NCBI RefSeq assembly: GCF_009755355.1
Contig: NZ_WQLB01000057.1
Span: forward strand, 1-14,168
Reading direction: 5' to 3'
DNA length: 14,168 bases
Source of the DNA: Deinococcus arboris
Lineage (GTDB): Bacteria; Deinococcota; Deinococci; Deinococcales; Deinococcaceae
How positions within the stretch are numbered: the stretch's first letter is position 1; each line of letters begins with the position of its first letter. Made by a program: the position numbers and the translations under genes. The notes under the pieces were generated by a model that was given only the letters and a program-made list of their open reading frames with translations, was not told the origin of the DNA and did no database searches. Positions 7,188 through 14,168 of the stretch are shown here, in pieces.

Positions 7188-9047
7188 TTACTGACAGTTT
7201 TCAATCTTGAGTGCTGCGTCCTTCAGGTTCAGTTTGGGCAGGAAGAAGGCGCGGGCGTTGTCTTCAATGATGCGGCGGGTCTCGTTCCGGGCCAACGTCA
7301 GGCGCTGCTGGCTCAGGGACTGGGCGCTCAGGGTGGGCTGGGCGGCGCACAGCTTGCCTCCCTGCACCTTAAGGGTCTTCACTGGAACGACCGTTTCCCC
7401 GCTCCTCAGGGCCTTGGCGTCGCAGGTGCTCAGCTTACCGGCAGGCAGTTGGCCTGTCAGGAAGTACTTGGTGATGGGGCCGTCCACGCAGTCGGTGCCG
7501 TAGGGAAAGGCCGCGTGCTGAGGCTCGTCGTCAATCAGAATCATCTTGGCGCTGGGGGTGGAGTTCAGCGCCCGCAGAGCGCCTTCCTGGGGGGTGGCAG
7601 GGTCCAGTTCGTTTTGCAGCATAAGCACGGGGGGCATGTCGCCCGGCAGGCTGGGCTGCTGGACACTGGGGCCGCCCTTCCACTGCAAGCAGGGGTTGGA
7701 CACCGAGCTGCCGCCAATCAGGGGGAAATTCTTGGCGTCCTGGTCGTCTCGGGCGCGGGCGCCAGCCAGGGTCTGCTTCCAGGAGGTGTCGTTGCAGGTG
7801 ATGGCCGTGAACGTAGAGCTGAAGCTGTCCATCTCAACGCCGAAGGGCTGAGCATTCAGCTCTTGGTCGCGCTGAAACAGCAGCATCTGGGCAAGCTGCA
7901 CGCCCAATCCATTCAGCTCGGGCACTGAAAAGTAAGTCTGCTGCGTGCTTAGAGCCAGCAGTTCGTCCAGCGAAGCCTGGGGTTTGGCTTTGATAACGCC
8001 GTCTATAACCACGGCCGGTTTGAGGAGCAGGCCAATCAGGGGCATCTCTTCACGGCCATACATCAGCTGGGCAATGTAGTTGCCCATGATGCTTTGCAGA
8101 GGCTGGCTGAGGCTGGTCTGTGCCCCGTAGACCTGAGCGCCCGTCGCGCCCAGCCCCAACACGCTGTTCTGGCGGGCCAGAAACGGCGCCACCGCGTCGC
8201 GGAAGTCGCGCTCAAAGGCAGCTGGTTGCAGGCCAAAGGCGTCTTCCATCGTTTCATTCCAGGACATGTTGCCGTCCAGCAGCATGCGCCCGGTGTTGGC
8301 GGGAAACAGCTTGGCGTACCAGGAGCCCAGCCAGGTGCCATATGAATAGCCGATGTAGTTCAGCTTCTGGTCGCCCAGCAGCTGCCGGGCCAGGTTCAGG
8401 TCGCGGGCCGTGGCGTCGGTGTTTATCAGGGGCGTGACTGGGTTTTTCTGACAGGATTGCGCAATCAGTTTGCCCAGGCGAATCATGTTGTTGACGTTGG
8501 CGTCGCTGCGGTCGCTGGCGGGCGGGTTGATGGGCGCGGCCAGTTCGTTGCTGCCGCAGTACAGCCGGCTGCTGGCCCCGACCCCGCGCGGCGAAAAGCC
8601 AATCAGGTCAAATTCGGCGGCCATCTGCTTCAGCCCCGCCGCGTTGGGCATGGTGTTGGCGCTGCTTTCCCAGAACGAGGCGAAGTAGGGCGCGAAGCCC
8701 AGGCCGTCGCCCCCGGGACCACCGGGGTTAAAGAAGATGGCGCCCTGCCGCTTGCTGGGCGCGGCGGCGGCCACGCGAATCAGCGACACGCTCACGGAGG
8801 TGCTGTCCGGTTTGGCCCAGTTGGCGGGTACCGACATGTCGGCGCAGCGCAAGCGGTCGCCCAGTTCCTGAAACAGCTCAAGGTCATCTGTGGTGCCCAG
8901 AATGGTGGGGTCGCAGGCCGCCCAGTTGAGTTTCTGGCCTGTGTAGCTAGCCAGAGGGTCGGGCGTGGGTTCGGGGGTTGGCGTAGGTGTACAGGCGGCC
9001 AGAGCAACAGACAAAGCAATAAGCAAAGAAGAACGGCGCAGGATCAT
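7188..9047 (-). CDS. TAP-like alpha/beta-hydrolase lipoprotein (probable peptidase)
   Basis: This is an exported serine hydrolase of the tripeptidyl-aminopeptidase-like family, 619 residues, probably releasing short peptides or hydrolysing small amides or esters outside the cytoplasm. The signal MILRRSSLLIALSVALAAC places the lipid-anchored cysteine at 19, followed by a Thr/Pro spacer. The oxyanion-hole segment NPGGPGGDG lies at 107-115, FSPRGVG at 151-157, and the nucleophile in GYSYG (Ser235). The C-terminal TAP-like domain carries the other two catalytic residues, ELDPATP (Asp482) and PQHAAF (His511), then Cys520. The length is somewhat above the usual 450-550, with extra sequence after about 520. 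GGAGG five bases before the ATG supports the start. The gene is divergent from minD, with a 149-base shared upstream region. Substrate is not readable from sequence. Confidence 0.85.
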   Translation of the reverse strand: MILRRSSLLIALSVALAACTPTPTPEPTPDPLASYTGQKLNWAACDPTILGTTDDLELFQELGDRLRCADMSVPANWAKPDSTSVSVSLIRVAAAAPSKRQGAIFFNPGGPGGDGLGFAPYFASFWESSANTMPNAAGLKQMAAEFDLIGFSPRGVGASSRLYCGSNELAAPINPPASDRSDANVNNMIRLGKLIAQSCQKNPVTPLINTDATARDLNLARQLLGDQKLNYIGYSYGTWLGSWYAKLFPANTGRMLLDGNMSWNETMEDAFGLQPAAFERDFRDAVAPFLARQNSVLGLGATGAQVYGAQTSLSQPLQSIMGNYIAQLMYGREEMPLIGLLLKPAVVIDGVIKAKPQASLDELLALSTQQTYFSVPELNGLGVQLAQMLLFQRDQELNAQPFGVEMDSFSSTFTAITCNDTSWKQTLAGARARDDQDAKNFPLIGGSSVSNPCLQWKGGPSVQQPSLPGDMPPVLMLQNELDPATPQEGALRALNSTPSAKMILIDDEPQHAAFPYGTDCVDGPITKYFLTGQLPAGKLSTCDAKALRSGETVVPVKTLKVQGGKLCAAQPTLSAQSLSQQRLTLARNETRRIIEDNARAFFLPKLNLKDAALKIENCQ

Positions 9048-9180
9048 GGGTGCCTCCGTGCGGCACCGTAGCAGGCTGGGTTCGGGGAAGGCGCCCCACC
9101 TCCGCTTGACTTTTTTGCGCTGGGACAGGCGTCCCGGTCAGGCTGCATAGCCCCCGCTGGGCGTCTCTTACTTCTCGCAG

Positions 9181-9186
9181 TACACT
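9181..9186 (+). promoter_or_regulatory. Probable -10 box of leaderless minD
   Basis: TACACT ends ten bases before the minD ATG, and no Shine-Dalgarno precedes that ATG. Transcription would start within about four bases of the start codon. Such near-leaderless genes with TANNNT boxes are known to be common in Deinococcus. No convincing -35 is present at 17-18 bases. A TTGACT at 9106-9111 is too far upstream to pair with it. Confidence 0.4.
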
Positions 9187-9196
9187 GCGCCTCAGC

Positions 9197-9997
9197 ATGA
9201 ATGCCAAGGTCATTGTGGTCACGTCCGGCAAGGGGGGCGTGGGCAAAACCACGACCACCGCGAATATCGGGGCGGCGCTCGCCAAGCTGGGCGAGAAGGT
9301 CGCCGTCATTGACGTGGACGTGGGCCTGCGCAACCTTGACGTGGTGATGGGCCTAGAGTCGCGCGTGGTTTTTGACCTTGTGGACGTGCTAGAAGGCAAG
9401 TGCCGCATGAGTCAGGCCCTGATTCGGGACAAGCGCGTCGAGAACCTCTTCTTGCTGCCCGCCTCGCAGACCCGTGACAAGGACGCCTTGGACCCCGAAG
9501 TTTTCAAGGGTGTGGTGCGGGACCTCGTGGAGCAGGAAGGCTTTGACCGCATCCTGATTGACAGCCCCGCCGGAATCGAGTCAGGGTTCAAAACCGCCGC
9601 TGCTCCGGCCGGGGGCGCCCTGGTCGTGGTGAACCCCGAGGTCTCCAGCGTGCGCGACGCCGACCGTATCATCGGCCTTCTGGAAGCGCAGCAGGTTAGT
9701 GAAATCCGACTGGTCATCAACCGCCTGCGGCCCAAGATGGTCGCCAGCGGCAACATGCTCAGTGAAGCCGATATTCTGGACATCCTGGGCGTCAAACCCA
9801 TCGGCATTGTGCCGGAGGACGAGGGCATCATCGTGTCGACCAACGTGGGCGAGCCGGCGGTGCTGGGCAAGACCAAAGCCGGCGAGGCGTTCATGGCCAC
9901 CGCCCGCCGCCTGAAGGGCGAGGACGTGCCGTACCCCAAGTTCGAGGAAGACCGGGGCTTTCTGGCCGCGCTGCGCCGCCTGTTCGGGGGGGCCTGA
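9197..9997 (+). CDS. minD: Septum-site determining ATPase MinD
   Basis: This membrane-cycling ATPase works with MinE to place the division site, normally recruiting the inhibitor MinC. The 266-residue product begins with the deviant Walker A motif SGKGGVGKT (Lys12 signature lysine, Lys17), then VIDVDVGLRNLD (38-49), the Walker B region ILIDSPAGIESG, and VVVNPEVSSVRDADR. It ends with an amphipathic membrane-binding helix, FLAALRRLFGGA. Length matches the family. It has no ribosome site and appears leaderless. minE follows after one base. Where minC sits in many bacteria, there is instead a divergent hydrolase gene, so MinC must be encoded elsewhere or be absent. Confidence 0.96.
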   Translation: MNAKVIVVTSGKGGVGKTTTTANIGAALAKLGEKVAVIDVDVGLRNLDVVMGLESRVVFDLVDVLEGKCRMSQALIRDKRVENLFLLPASQTRDKDALDPEVFKGVVRDLVEQEGFDRILIDSPAGIESGFKTAAAPAGGALVVVNPEVSSVRDADRIIGLLEAQQVSEIRLVINRLRPKMVASGNMLSEADILDILGVKPIGIVPEDEGIIVSTNVGEPAVLGKTKAGEAFMATARRLKGEDVPYPKFEEDRGFLAALRRLFGGA

Positions 9998-9998
9998 A

Positions 9999-10247
9999 GT
10001 GTTTTCGTGGATGAAGCGGGGCCGTACCAAGGAGACCCTCAAAGACCGCCTGGAACTGGTGCTGGCCTACGACCGCGCCCAGATTCCGCCGGGCAAGGTG
10101 GACGCCCTGCGCAACGACCTGCTGGAGGTGGTGCGGCGCTACTTTCCAGCTGGGAACAGCTCAGTCGAAATCGAGCAGCGCGGCGATATGGTCGTCCTGA
10201 TGGCTAACATTCCGCTGGACGAGGGGCCGCCCGGCCGGGCCAGGTAA
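9999..10247 (+). CDS. minE: Division topological specificity factor MinE
   Basis: MinE stimulates the MinD ATPase and removes MinD from the membrane, driving its relocation. The 82-residue product has an N-terminal amphipathic stretch MFSWMKRG, the MinD-interaction helix KDRLELVLAYDRAQIPPGK (about 15-33), and a C-terminal dimerisation part with LLEVVRRYF and VEIEQRGDMVVLMANIPL. It starts with GTG one base after the minD stop, with a G-run (seven G) near the end of minD as a possible ribosome site. An ATG four codons in is an alternative start but would remove part of the membrane-binding segment. Cotranscription with minD is near certain. No clear terminator follows. Confidence 0.95.
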   Translation: MFSWMKRGRTKETLKDRLELVLAYDRAQIPPGKVDALRNDLLEVVRRYFPAGNSSVEIEQRGDMVVLMANIPLDEGPPGRAR

Positions 10248-10253
10248 GGGCTT

Positions 10254-10294
10254 CAGCCGGCTTTTGACGCTCTGGAAGCGCAGCCGGTACTTTT
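10254..10294 (+). repeat. Short direct repeat after minE
   Basis: CAGCCGGCTTTT (10254-10265) recurs as CAGCCGGTACTTTT (10281-10294), differing by a two-base insertion. It lies at the start of the 213-base gene-free stretch between minE and rodA (10248-10460). Further along are a small CCGC/GCGG hairpin (near 10303-10316) and a run with no good coding frame. The stretch may be part of a dispersed Deinococcus intergenic repeat, but that cannot be tested here. Confidence 0.3.
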
Positions 10295-10448
10295 CCGGGT
10301 GTGCCGCAATGAAGCGGAAGCTGTCTCTTCTCCTCCCATTCTGCAAGCCCTTCGAGTCTGCTCGGATTCCCTCAGCATTCCGCCCGGTTCAATTCAGAGT
10401 CAGTCTCAACTGTGGACCGGCCCTGAGCCGTCTCACCCGCGCGCGCCG

Positions 10449-10454
10449 TAGCCT
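10449..10454 (+). promoter_or_regulatory. Probable -10 box of leaderless rodA
   Basis: TAGCCT is followed by exactly six bases and then the GTG start of rodA, with no Shine-Dalgarno. This spacing puts the transcription start at or beside the G of GTG, as in leaderless genes with a TANNNT box. No TTGACA-like -35 is visible at 17-18 bases. Confidence 0.4.
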
Positions 10455-10460
10455 GTACCC

Positions 10461-11528
10461 GTGAAGTACGACCTGCGGTTTCCCATCGTGATTGCGGCCC
10501 TGCTGGTGGTGGGCCTGATGACCGTCAGCACGGCGGCGCTCTCGCCGCGCGCCTCCAGCGGCATCTTTACCAAACAGCTCCTGGGGGTGGCCCTGGCCGC
10601 GCTGCCGATTGGCCTGCTGTGGTGGGCCGGGCGTGACCGCATCTACCGTTACGCGCCGCACCTGTTTGCCGCCGCCCTGGCGCTTCAGGCCAGCACGTTT
10701 GTCATCGGCAAAGAGGTCAACGGGCAGCGCAACTGGATTTTGCTGGGGCCTCTACAGTTTCAGCCGCTGGAGATCCTGAAGTTCGCCCTGATTCTGATGC
10801 TGGCGGTGGTACTGGCCGGCGGCTACAAGGGCCTGAGCACCTATGCCCGCGCCTTTGCCGTGTTCTTGCCAGCGGCAGGCCTGGTGGTCGTTCATGACTT
10901 TGGCGGCGCCATGGTTCTGGGGGTGATGTTCGGCGTGATGCTGCTGGCCGCGCGCATTCCGGCCTGGCACGCCCTGGTGGCGGTGGCCGCCCTGGCGGTG
11001 GTGGTGCCCACCGTGTTGTATCCCCACCTGGAGCCGTATCAGCAAAAGCGCCTCACCATTTTTCTGGACCCCTACGCAGATCCGCGTGGCGCGGGCTATC
11101 AGGTCATTCAAAGCACCATCGCCGTGGGGTCTGGGGGCCTTCAGGGCAAGGGGTACAAGCAGGGTAGTCAGTCGCACAACGGCTTCTTGCCCGAAGCCCA
11201 CACTGATTTCGCTGTATCCACCTGGCTAGAAGAACAGGGCTTCGTGGGCGGCGTCATCGTGCTGGTGCTGTACGGCGCCCTGCTGTGGGGGCTGGCAGGT
11301 ATGGCCGCCGAGGCGCCCCGCCTGCAAGACCAGATTCTGTTTGCCGGGGTGCTGGGTCAGGTGGGGTTTCAGGTCATCGAGAACGTGGGCGCCGCCCTGA
11401 GTGTGCTGCCTCTCACGGGCATCACCCTGCCGCTCATCAGCTACGGCCTGAGCAGCCTGGTCAGTACCCTGGCCACGCTGGGGCTGGCGTATGTCGTTCA
11501 CCGTGACCGCTTTGAGGGTCAGCTGTAA
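10461..11528 (+). CDS. rodA: SEDS peptidoglycan glycosyltransferase RodA
   Basis: This polytopic membrane enzyme polymerises glycan strands from lipid II, usually with a class B penicillin-binding protein. The 355-residue product has several hydrophobic segments and the SEDS motifs NGQRNWILLGPLQFQPLEILK (spread over 87-107), LDPYADPRGAGYQ (202-213), AVGSGGLQGKG (221-231), FLPEAHTDF (242-250, with Asp249 in the place of the essential family aspartate), and LPLTGITLPLISYG (316-329) near the C-terminus. The GSGGLxGKG and GxQ pattern with the short length favours RodA over FtsW, though the two are close. The usual SYGGSS reads SYGLSS here. The start is GTG, probably leaderless. Its place after minDE fits a growth and division cluster. 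FtsW remains the alternative name. Confidence 0.85.
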   Translation: MKYDLRFPIVIAALLVVGLMTVSTAALSPRASSGIFTKQLLGVALAALPIGLLWWAGRDRIYRYAPHLFAAALALQASTFVIGKEVNGQRNWILLGPLQFQPLEILKFALILMLAVVLAGGYKGLSTYARAFAVFLPAAGLVVVHDFGGAMVLGVMFGVMLLAARIPAWHALVAVAALAVVVPTVLYPHLEPYQQKRLTIFLDPYADPRGAGYQVIQSTIAVGSGGLQGKGYKQGSQSHNGFLPEAHTDFAVSTWLEEQGFVGGVIVLVLYGALLWGLAGMAAEAPRLQDQILFAGVLGQVGFQVIENVGAALSVLPLTGITLPLISYGLSSLVSTLATLGLAYVVHRDRFEGQL

Positions 11529-11549
11529 GTCGTCACTTTCCGCTCAATT

Positions 11550-11572
11550 AAAAAAGTCTGGCCATAAGACTT
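11550..11572 (-). terminator. Candidate minus-strand terminator without a minus gene
   Basis: AAGTCT (11554-11559) pairs with AGACTT (11567-11572) around seven bases. Read on the minus strand, the hairpin runs into TTTTAATT. The stem is short and AT-rich. The closest minus-strand gene (stop at 13319) is about 1.7 kb upstream in that direction, so the hairpin may limit antisense transcription into rodA, or be fortuitous. Confidence 0.3.
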
Positions 11573-11579
11573 CGTGAAC

Positions 11580-11605
11580 CGCGCCCAGGAAAGCCTCTGG
11601 GCGCG
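11580..11605 (+). other. GC-rich hairpin after rodA
   Basis: CGCGCCCAG (11580-11588) pairs with CTGGGCGCG (11597-11605) around an eight-base loop, a perfect 9-bp stem 52 bases after the rodA stop. It is followed by CGGTGTTACGG, with no T-run, so it is a weak or non-canonical terminator, or an mRNA-stabilising hairpin for rodA. No other firm element was seen before the next gene. Confidence 0.5.
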
Positions 11606-11696
11606 CGGTGTTACGGTGAACTGCGTTGTCAGCACCGCAGGGTTCGGGCCGGGCGCGGGAGTGTCCAGGCCGGCCTGCTGTTCACGGAGGCACACC

Positions 11697-13322
11697 ATGA
11701 AGATCACCGACGGGCTGGACTCGTTTTTCGCAGAGGGCGTCCCGGCACTGGCGCGGGTCACGGGCGCTCCTGAGACCGATGTTCGCCGCATCCTGGCAGC
11801 GGGCCTGCCCCGGCAACTGGACGCTCTGGCCGAGCAGGCGGCGCTTCCCGAGGGACAGGCGCATCTGGGCGAAGCTGTGGCCACCCTGCCCGCGTTTACC
11901 AGCGTGTCTGGCGCTCTGGCCGAGCCGGACGGTGCCGAGAATCTGGAGCAGGCCGGCATCCTGCTCACCCCGGCCCTGCTGGGGACGGACTCGGATGATC
12001 TGGCGCGGGCCACAGCTCAGGAGGCAGGCGCTGACCCAGGCGTGAGTGCCCTCCTGCTGCACATGGCTCTGCCACTGCTGCTCAGCCGTCTGGGGCAGCG
12101 CGGGCTGAGCAGCCAGAATGCAGCGGCCCTGAGCGAGGTGCGCGGTCAGCCGCTGGCGCTGGCGGCGCTGTTGGGGGCGGGAACAGTGGGGGTAGCAAGC
12201 CTGACGCCGCCGATTGAGGCAGCTGGGTCTGCGGTGGTCTCGCCTGTAGTGACACCGGCTCAGGCCGCGTCGCCCGTGGTGCCGCCGGTGACGGTTGGCT
12301 CTGTGGCTGGCCCGACTGTCACCACGCCACCGACCAGGCGCCGCAATTTCTGGTGGCTGCTGCCCCTGTTGCTGCTCTTGCTGGTCGGTGGGTGCTGGCT
12401 GCTTCAGCGGCCGCCCGCCACGGGAGCCACGGATGACACGACTGCCAGCACGACTACCACAGGCAACGCCCTCACTATTACCTCGCCAGCGGCCGACACC
12501 GACTTACCCTCAGCGCCCTTCACCATGACTGGGACTGGCGCCGCCGGCTCCACCCTGAGCGTGCTGGACGGCGAGACTGAAGTGGGAACCACCACGGTCG
12601 GGACGGACGGCACTTGGAGCACGGAAGTGCCTGCCCCGGCGGCCGGGCCTCACACCTTCACCGTCCAAAGCGGCGGGATCCGTCAGGCCGTCAATGTCAC
12701 GGTGGCTGGGGACGACACCTCAGGCACAGACACAGGGACTAGTGCGGGTGATGATGCGAGTACTGGAGACACGGCGGTCACGGCGGGCATCACCGAGCCG
12801 CAGGAAGGTGCGGCGCTTCCGGCTGGAGCTTTTGAGCTGCGCGGCACGGGCGAGGCAGGGCAGACCCTTGAACTGCTGGAAGGTGAAACCAGCTTGGGGA
12901 ATATCACGGTGGGTGACGACGGGCAGTGGGCGTTCACGGTGCCCAGCCCTGCCGCTGGTCCACAGACCTACACTGTCCGCGATACGAACGGCACGGCCGT
13001 GGGCACCCTCAACGTGACGGTCGCGGCGCCCGAGGCAGGCGCAAGCGCGGCCAACTGCACCGAAACGTACACCCTCAGCATCACCGATGGCCAGGCGGTC
13101 GCGCAGCCCTTCCGCTTTGGTGGGGTCGGTGAGGGTCAGGGCTACAGCGTGACGGTTCGGCGTGGCGAGCGTGTGGTGGGCCGCAAAGACATTCCCCTGG
13201 ATTCCACTTGCGGGTGGAGCTATCAGAGCCGCCCAGGTCCTGGGGCCATCACCTATGAGGTGCGTCCTTTGGGCAGCCCCGACGCCGAGCCTCTGAGTAC
13301 CGTGAACCTCAGCGTGCGTTAA
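11697..13322 (+). CDS. DUF937 - transmembrane - Ig-like repeat protein
   Basis: Function unknown; the architecture is clear. The 541-residue product starts with a helical N-terminal domain (1 to about 165) resembling DUF937 (YidB-like), with leucine/alanine-rich helices such as [17 protein letters not shown] Pro/Val/Thr-rich linker (about 170-213) leads to RRRN and one membrane segment (218-236, [19 protein letters not shown]). After a Thr-rich spacer come two similar Ig-like modules (258-337 and 362-443; compare [20 protein letters not shown] with [20 protein letters not shown]), separated by an Asp/Ser/Thr-rich linker. A third, degenerate module (453-541) has Cys454 and Cys505. The arginines before the membrane segment predict the DUF937 part inside and the Ig part outside. 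GGAGG six bases before the ATG fixes the start; an in-frame extension to 11574 would run through the rodA-side hairpin and is unlikely. The stop overlaps that of the next, minus-strand gene. Confidence 0.75.
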   Translation: MKITDGLDSFFAEGVPALARVTGAPETDVRRILAAGLPRQLDALAEQAALPEGQAHLGEAVATLPAFTSVSGALAEPDGAENLEQAGILLTPALLGTDSDDLARATAQEAGADPGVSALLLHMALPLLLSRLGQRGLSSQNAAALSEVRGQPLALAALLGAGTVGVASLTPPIEAAGSAVVSPVVTPAQAASPVVPPVTVGSVAGPTVTTPPTRRRNFWWLLPLLLLLLVGGCWLLQRPPATGATDDTTASTTTTGNALTITSPAADTDLPSAPFTMTGTGAAGSTLSVLDGETEVGTTTVGTDGTWSTEVPAPAAGPHTFTVQSGGIRQAVNVTVAGDDTSGTDTGTSAGDDASTGDTAVTAGITEPQEGAALPAGAFELRGTGEAGQTLELLEGETSLGNITVGDDGQWAFTVPSPAAGPQTYTVRDTNGTAVGTLNVTVAAPEAGASAANCTETYTLSITDGQAVAQPFRFGGVGEGQGYSVTVRRGERVVGRKDIPLDSTCGWSYQSRPGPGAITYEVRPLGSPDAEPLSTVNLSVR

Positions 13323-14047
13323 CGCTCCCAGCGGCTAACGCTCCAGATTCCGGCAAAAGGAAAGAACTGCCCCGACCGTTCCTGTGTGGCCACAGCACTG
13401 ATGCTGCCATCCAGATAGAGCGCGTCGGGGCAGCTCAATGTGTCCCGGAAGAAAGTCGCAAAGCTGTAAAAATTCACGGGTGTGCTGCTGAGGGCGAATT
13501 TGACTGCGCCGCCCTGACAGACACCGACCCCGCTGCGCAGCTTGGACGAGGTGCTGGCTGCCCGAAACTGAGGATGAAGGACCCCCTTCTGCACCAGCAG
13601 CGGCCCAGACTGTGTGGCGAAATCGGGTGTGAGGCGCGCCGCCTCGAACGCCCTGGTTTCGGTCACCCCAGCCTGTTCACCCTTGAGCCAGAACACGCCG
13701 TTGGGCACCAGGGCAAAGTTTCCGCCTTGCTGAGCGCGGTTCAGGGGTGTCAGCGTCTGCCCCTTCTCGATATGGAGGCCCAGAGGTTTTAGACCCGGCG
13801 CATAGATGCCACTGTTGGTGGCAAAAAGAAGGGTGCGGCCTTCTTTGCTCAGGCGCGCCCGCAGCTGTTCGAAGGTCGTGTACGGCGCGTTCGTCGTGGG
13901 ATTGAGCCAGTGCAGGCTCAGAGTGTCGCGCGCCGGCATCACGGTGGCCACGGTGTAGCTCACTCCACCAGCCTTCACGGTTTGGACAGTCAGCGCTAAA
14001 GCGGTGGGAGAAGCAATCAACATCAGGAGGGCCGTGAGGCGGAGCAT
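13319..14047 (-). CDS. Secreted phosphodiester glycosidase family (DUF2233) protein
   Basis: This 242-residue exported protein belongs to the family related to the N-acetylglucosamine-1-phosphodiester alpha-N-acetylglucosaminidase (NAGPA) domain, whose bacterial members are mostly uncharacterised. A signal peptide ([18 protein letters not shown]) is followed by [10 protein letters not shown] (76-85), [11 protein letters not shown] (87-97), [13 protein letters not shown] (108-120), ATQSGPLLV (144-152), RSGVGV (171-176) and [13 protein letters not shown] (206-218). Cys177 and Cys206 could pair. Family members commonly read NGG and RNG where this one has NSG and RSG, which could alter activity. 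The start ATG at 14047 has only a distant GGAG; an ATG seven bases upstream has better spacing but is out of frame. The TAA overlaps the stop of the convergent DUF937 gene by four bases, with no terminator between, so the two transcripts must overlap at their 3' ends. Confidence 0.85.
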   Translation of the reverse strand: MLRLTALLMLIASPTALALTVQTVKAGGVSYTVATVMPARDTLSLHWLNPTTNAPYTTFEQLRARLSKEGRTLLFATNSGIYAPGLKPLGLHIEKGQTLTPLNRAQQGGNFALVPNGVFWLKGEQAGVTETRAFEAARLTPDFATQSGPLLVQKGVLHPQFRAASTSSKLRSGVGVCQGGAVKFALSSTPVNFYSFATFFRDTLSCPDALYLDGSISAVATQERSGQFFPFAGIWSVSRWER

Positions 14048-14148
14048 GAATCATGATGTCACGCTCCCATGAGGCCGCACAAAGGACGTCTGGCGGGCGT
14101 TTTCTGGGCTGTTGACCCTTCCCTGAACCTGGGCGCAAGAGAGGGTGC

Positions 14149-14154
14149 TTGACA
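14149..14154 (+). promoter_or_regulatory. Perfect -35 box at right edge
   Basis: TTGACA matches the sigma-70 -35 consensus exactly. A -10 at the usual 17-base spacing would fall just outside the window, so a plus-strand gene or RNA probably begins beyond the end, divergent from the glycosidase-family gene. The region 14048-14148 holds no gene. Confidence 0.35.
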
Positions 14155-14168
14155 GAGATCGCAGGCGC

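Noticed and set aside
9106..9135. TTGACT with following T-run and GGGAC/GTCCC arms upstream of minD
   Set aside because: No -10 at proper spacing, and the T-run precedes the hairpin rather than following it on the plus strand, so it is neither a clear promoter nor a terminator.
10161..10346. Minus-strand open frame of 61 codons overlapping the end of minE
   Set aside because: It overlaps minE antisense and has no ribosome site or known domain; the intergenic part may be repeat sequence rather than a gene.
11574..11696. Extended N-terminus of the DUF937 protein
   Set aside because: The added 41 codons run through the GC hairpin and lack a ribosome site, whereas GGAGG sits six bases before the ATG at 11697.
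13677..14138. Alternative minus-strand frame starting upstream of the glycosidase-family gene
   Set aside because: Its ATG at 14054 has a better spaced GGAG, but the frame encodes Arg/Pro-rich text with no motifs, whereas the chosen frame shows a signal peptide and all family motifs.

Overview
The window is high-GC DNA from a bacterial chromosome. Protein content, the many GTG starts, and probable leaderless starts (a TANNNT box about 6-10 bases before the start codon, no Shine-Dalgarno) suggest Deinococcus or a close relative in Deinococcota. This assignment is inferred from gene families and style, not from a marker gene. No rRNA, tRNA, insertion sequence, prophage or CRISPR array was seen.

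Left part (1-2780): a plus-strand terminator from an off-window gene faces a minus-strand pair, an ALDH3-like aldehyde dehydrogenase followed by mobA (molybdenum cofactor guanylyltransferase), joined by a GTGA stop/start overlap. The dehydrogenase has a recognisable promoter whose -35 lies inside a perfect 15-base palindrome, a likely repressor operator. Divergent from it is a small methionine-rich lipoprotein of SOD/CHRD-like appearance, ending in a very strong terminator.

Middle part (2940-9047): a minus-strand run of four genes. In transcription order they are a TAP-like alpha/beta-hydrolase lipoprotein, rimO (methylthiotransferase for ribosomal protein S12, closed by its own terminator), a secreted DUF2330 protein, and a type IV prepilin peptidase with an unusually long insert between its two catalytic aspartates. 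DUF2330 and the peptidase are 46 bases apart and probably share a transcript.

Right part (9197-14168): a plus-strand cell division and cell shape cluster. It holds minD, minE (one base apart, no minC visible) and rodA (SEDS glycan polymerase). Next is a membrane protein joining a cytoplasmic DUF937 domain to two clear and one degenerate Ig-like module outside the membrane. Its stop overlaps, tail to tail, the stop of a minus-strand secreted phosphodiester-glycosidase family (DUF2233) protein. A perfect -35 box at the right edge suggests another plus-strand transcript beginning just outside.

Most genes are ordinary housekeeping. The less ordinary items are the DUF937-TM-Ig protein beside rodA/minDE, the palindromic operator, the Met-rich lipoprotein, the long prepilin peptidase, and several hairpins or repeat-like intergenic stretches. 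I do not see a convincing, wholly new multi-gene system.
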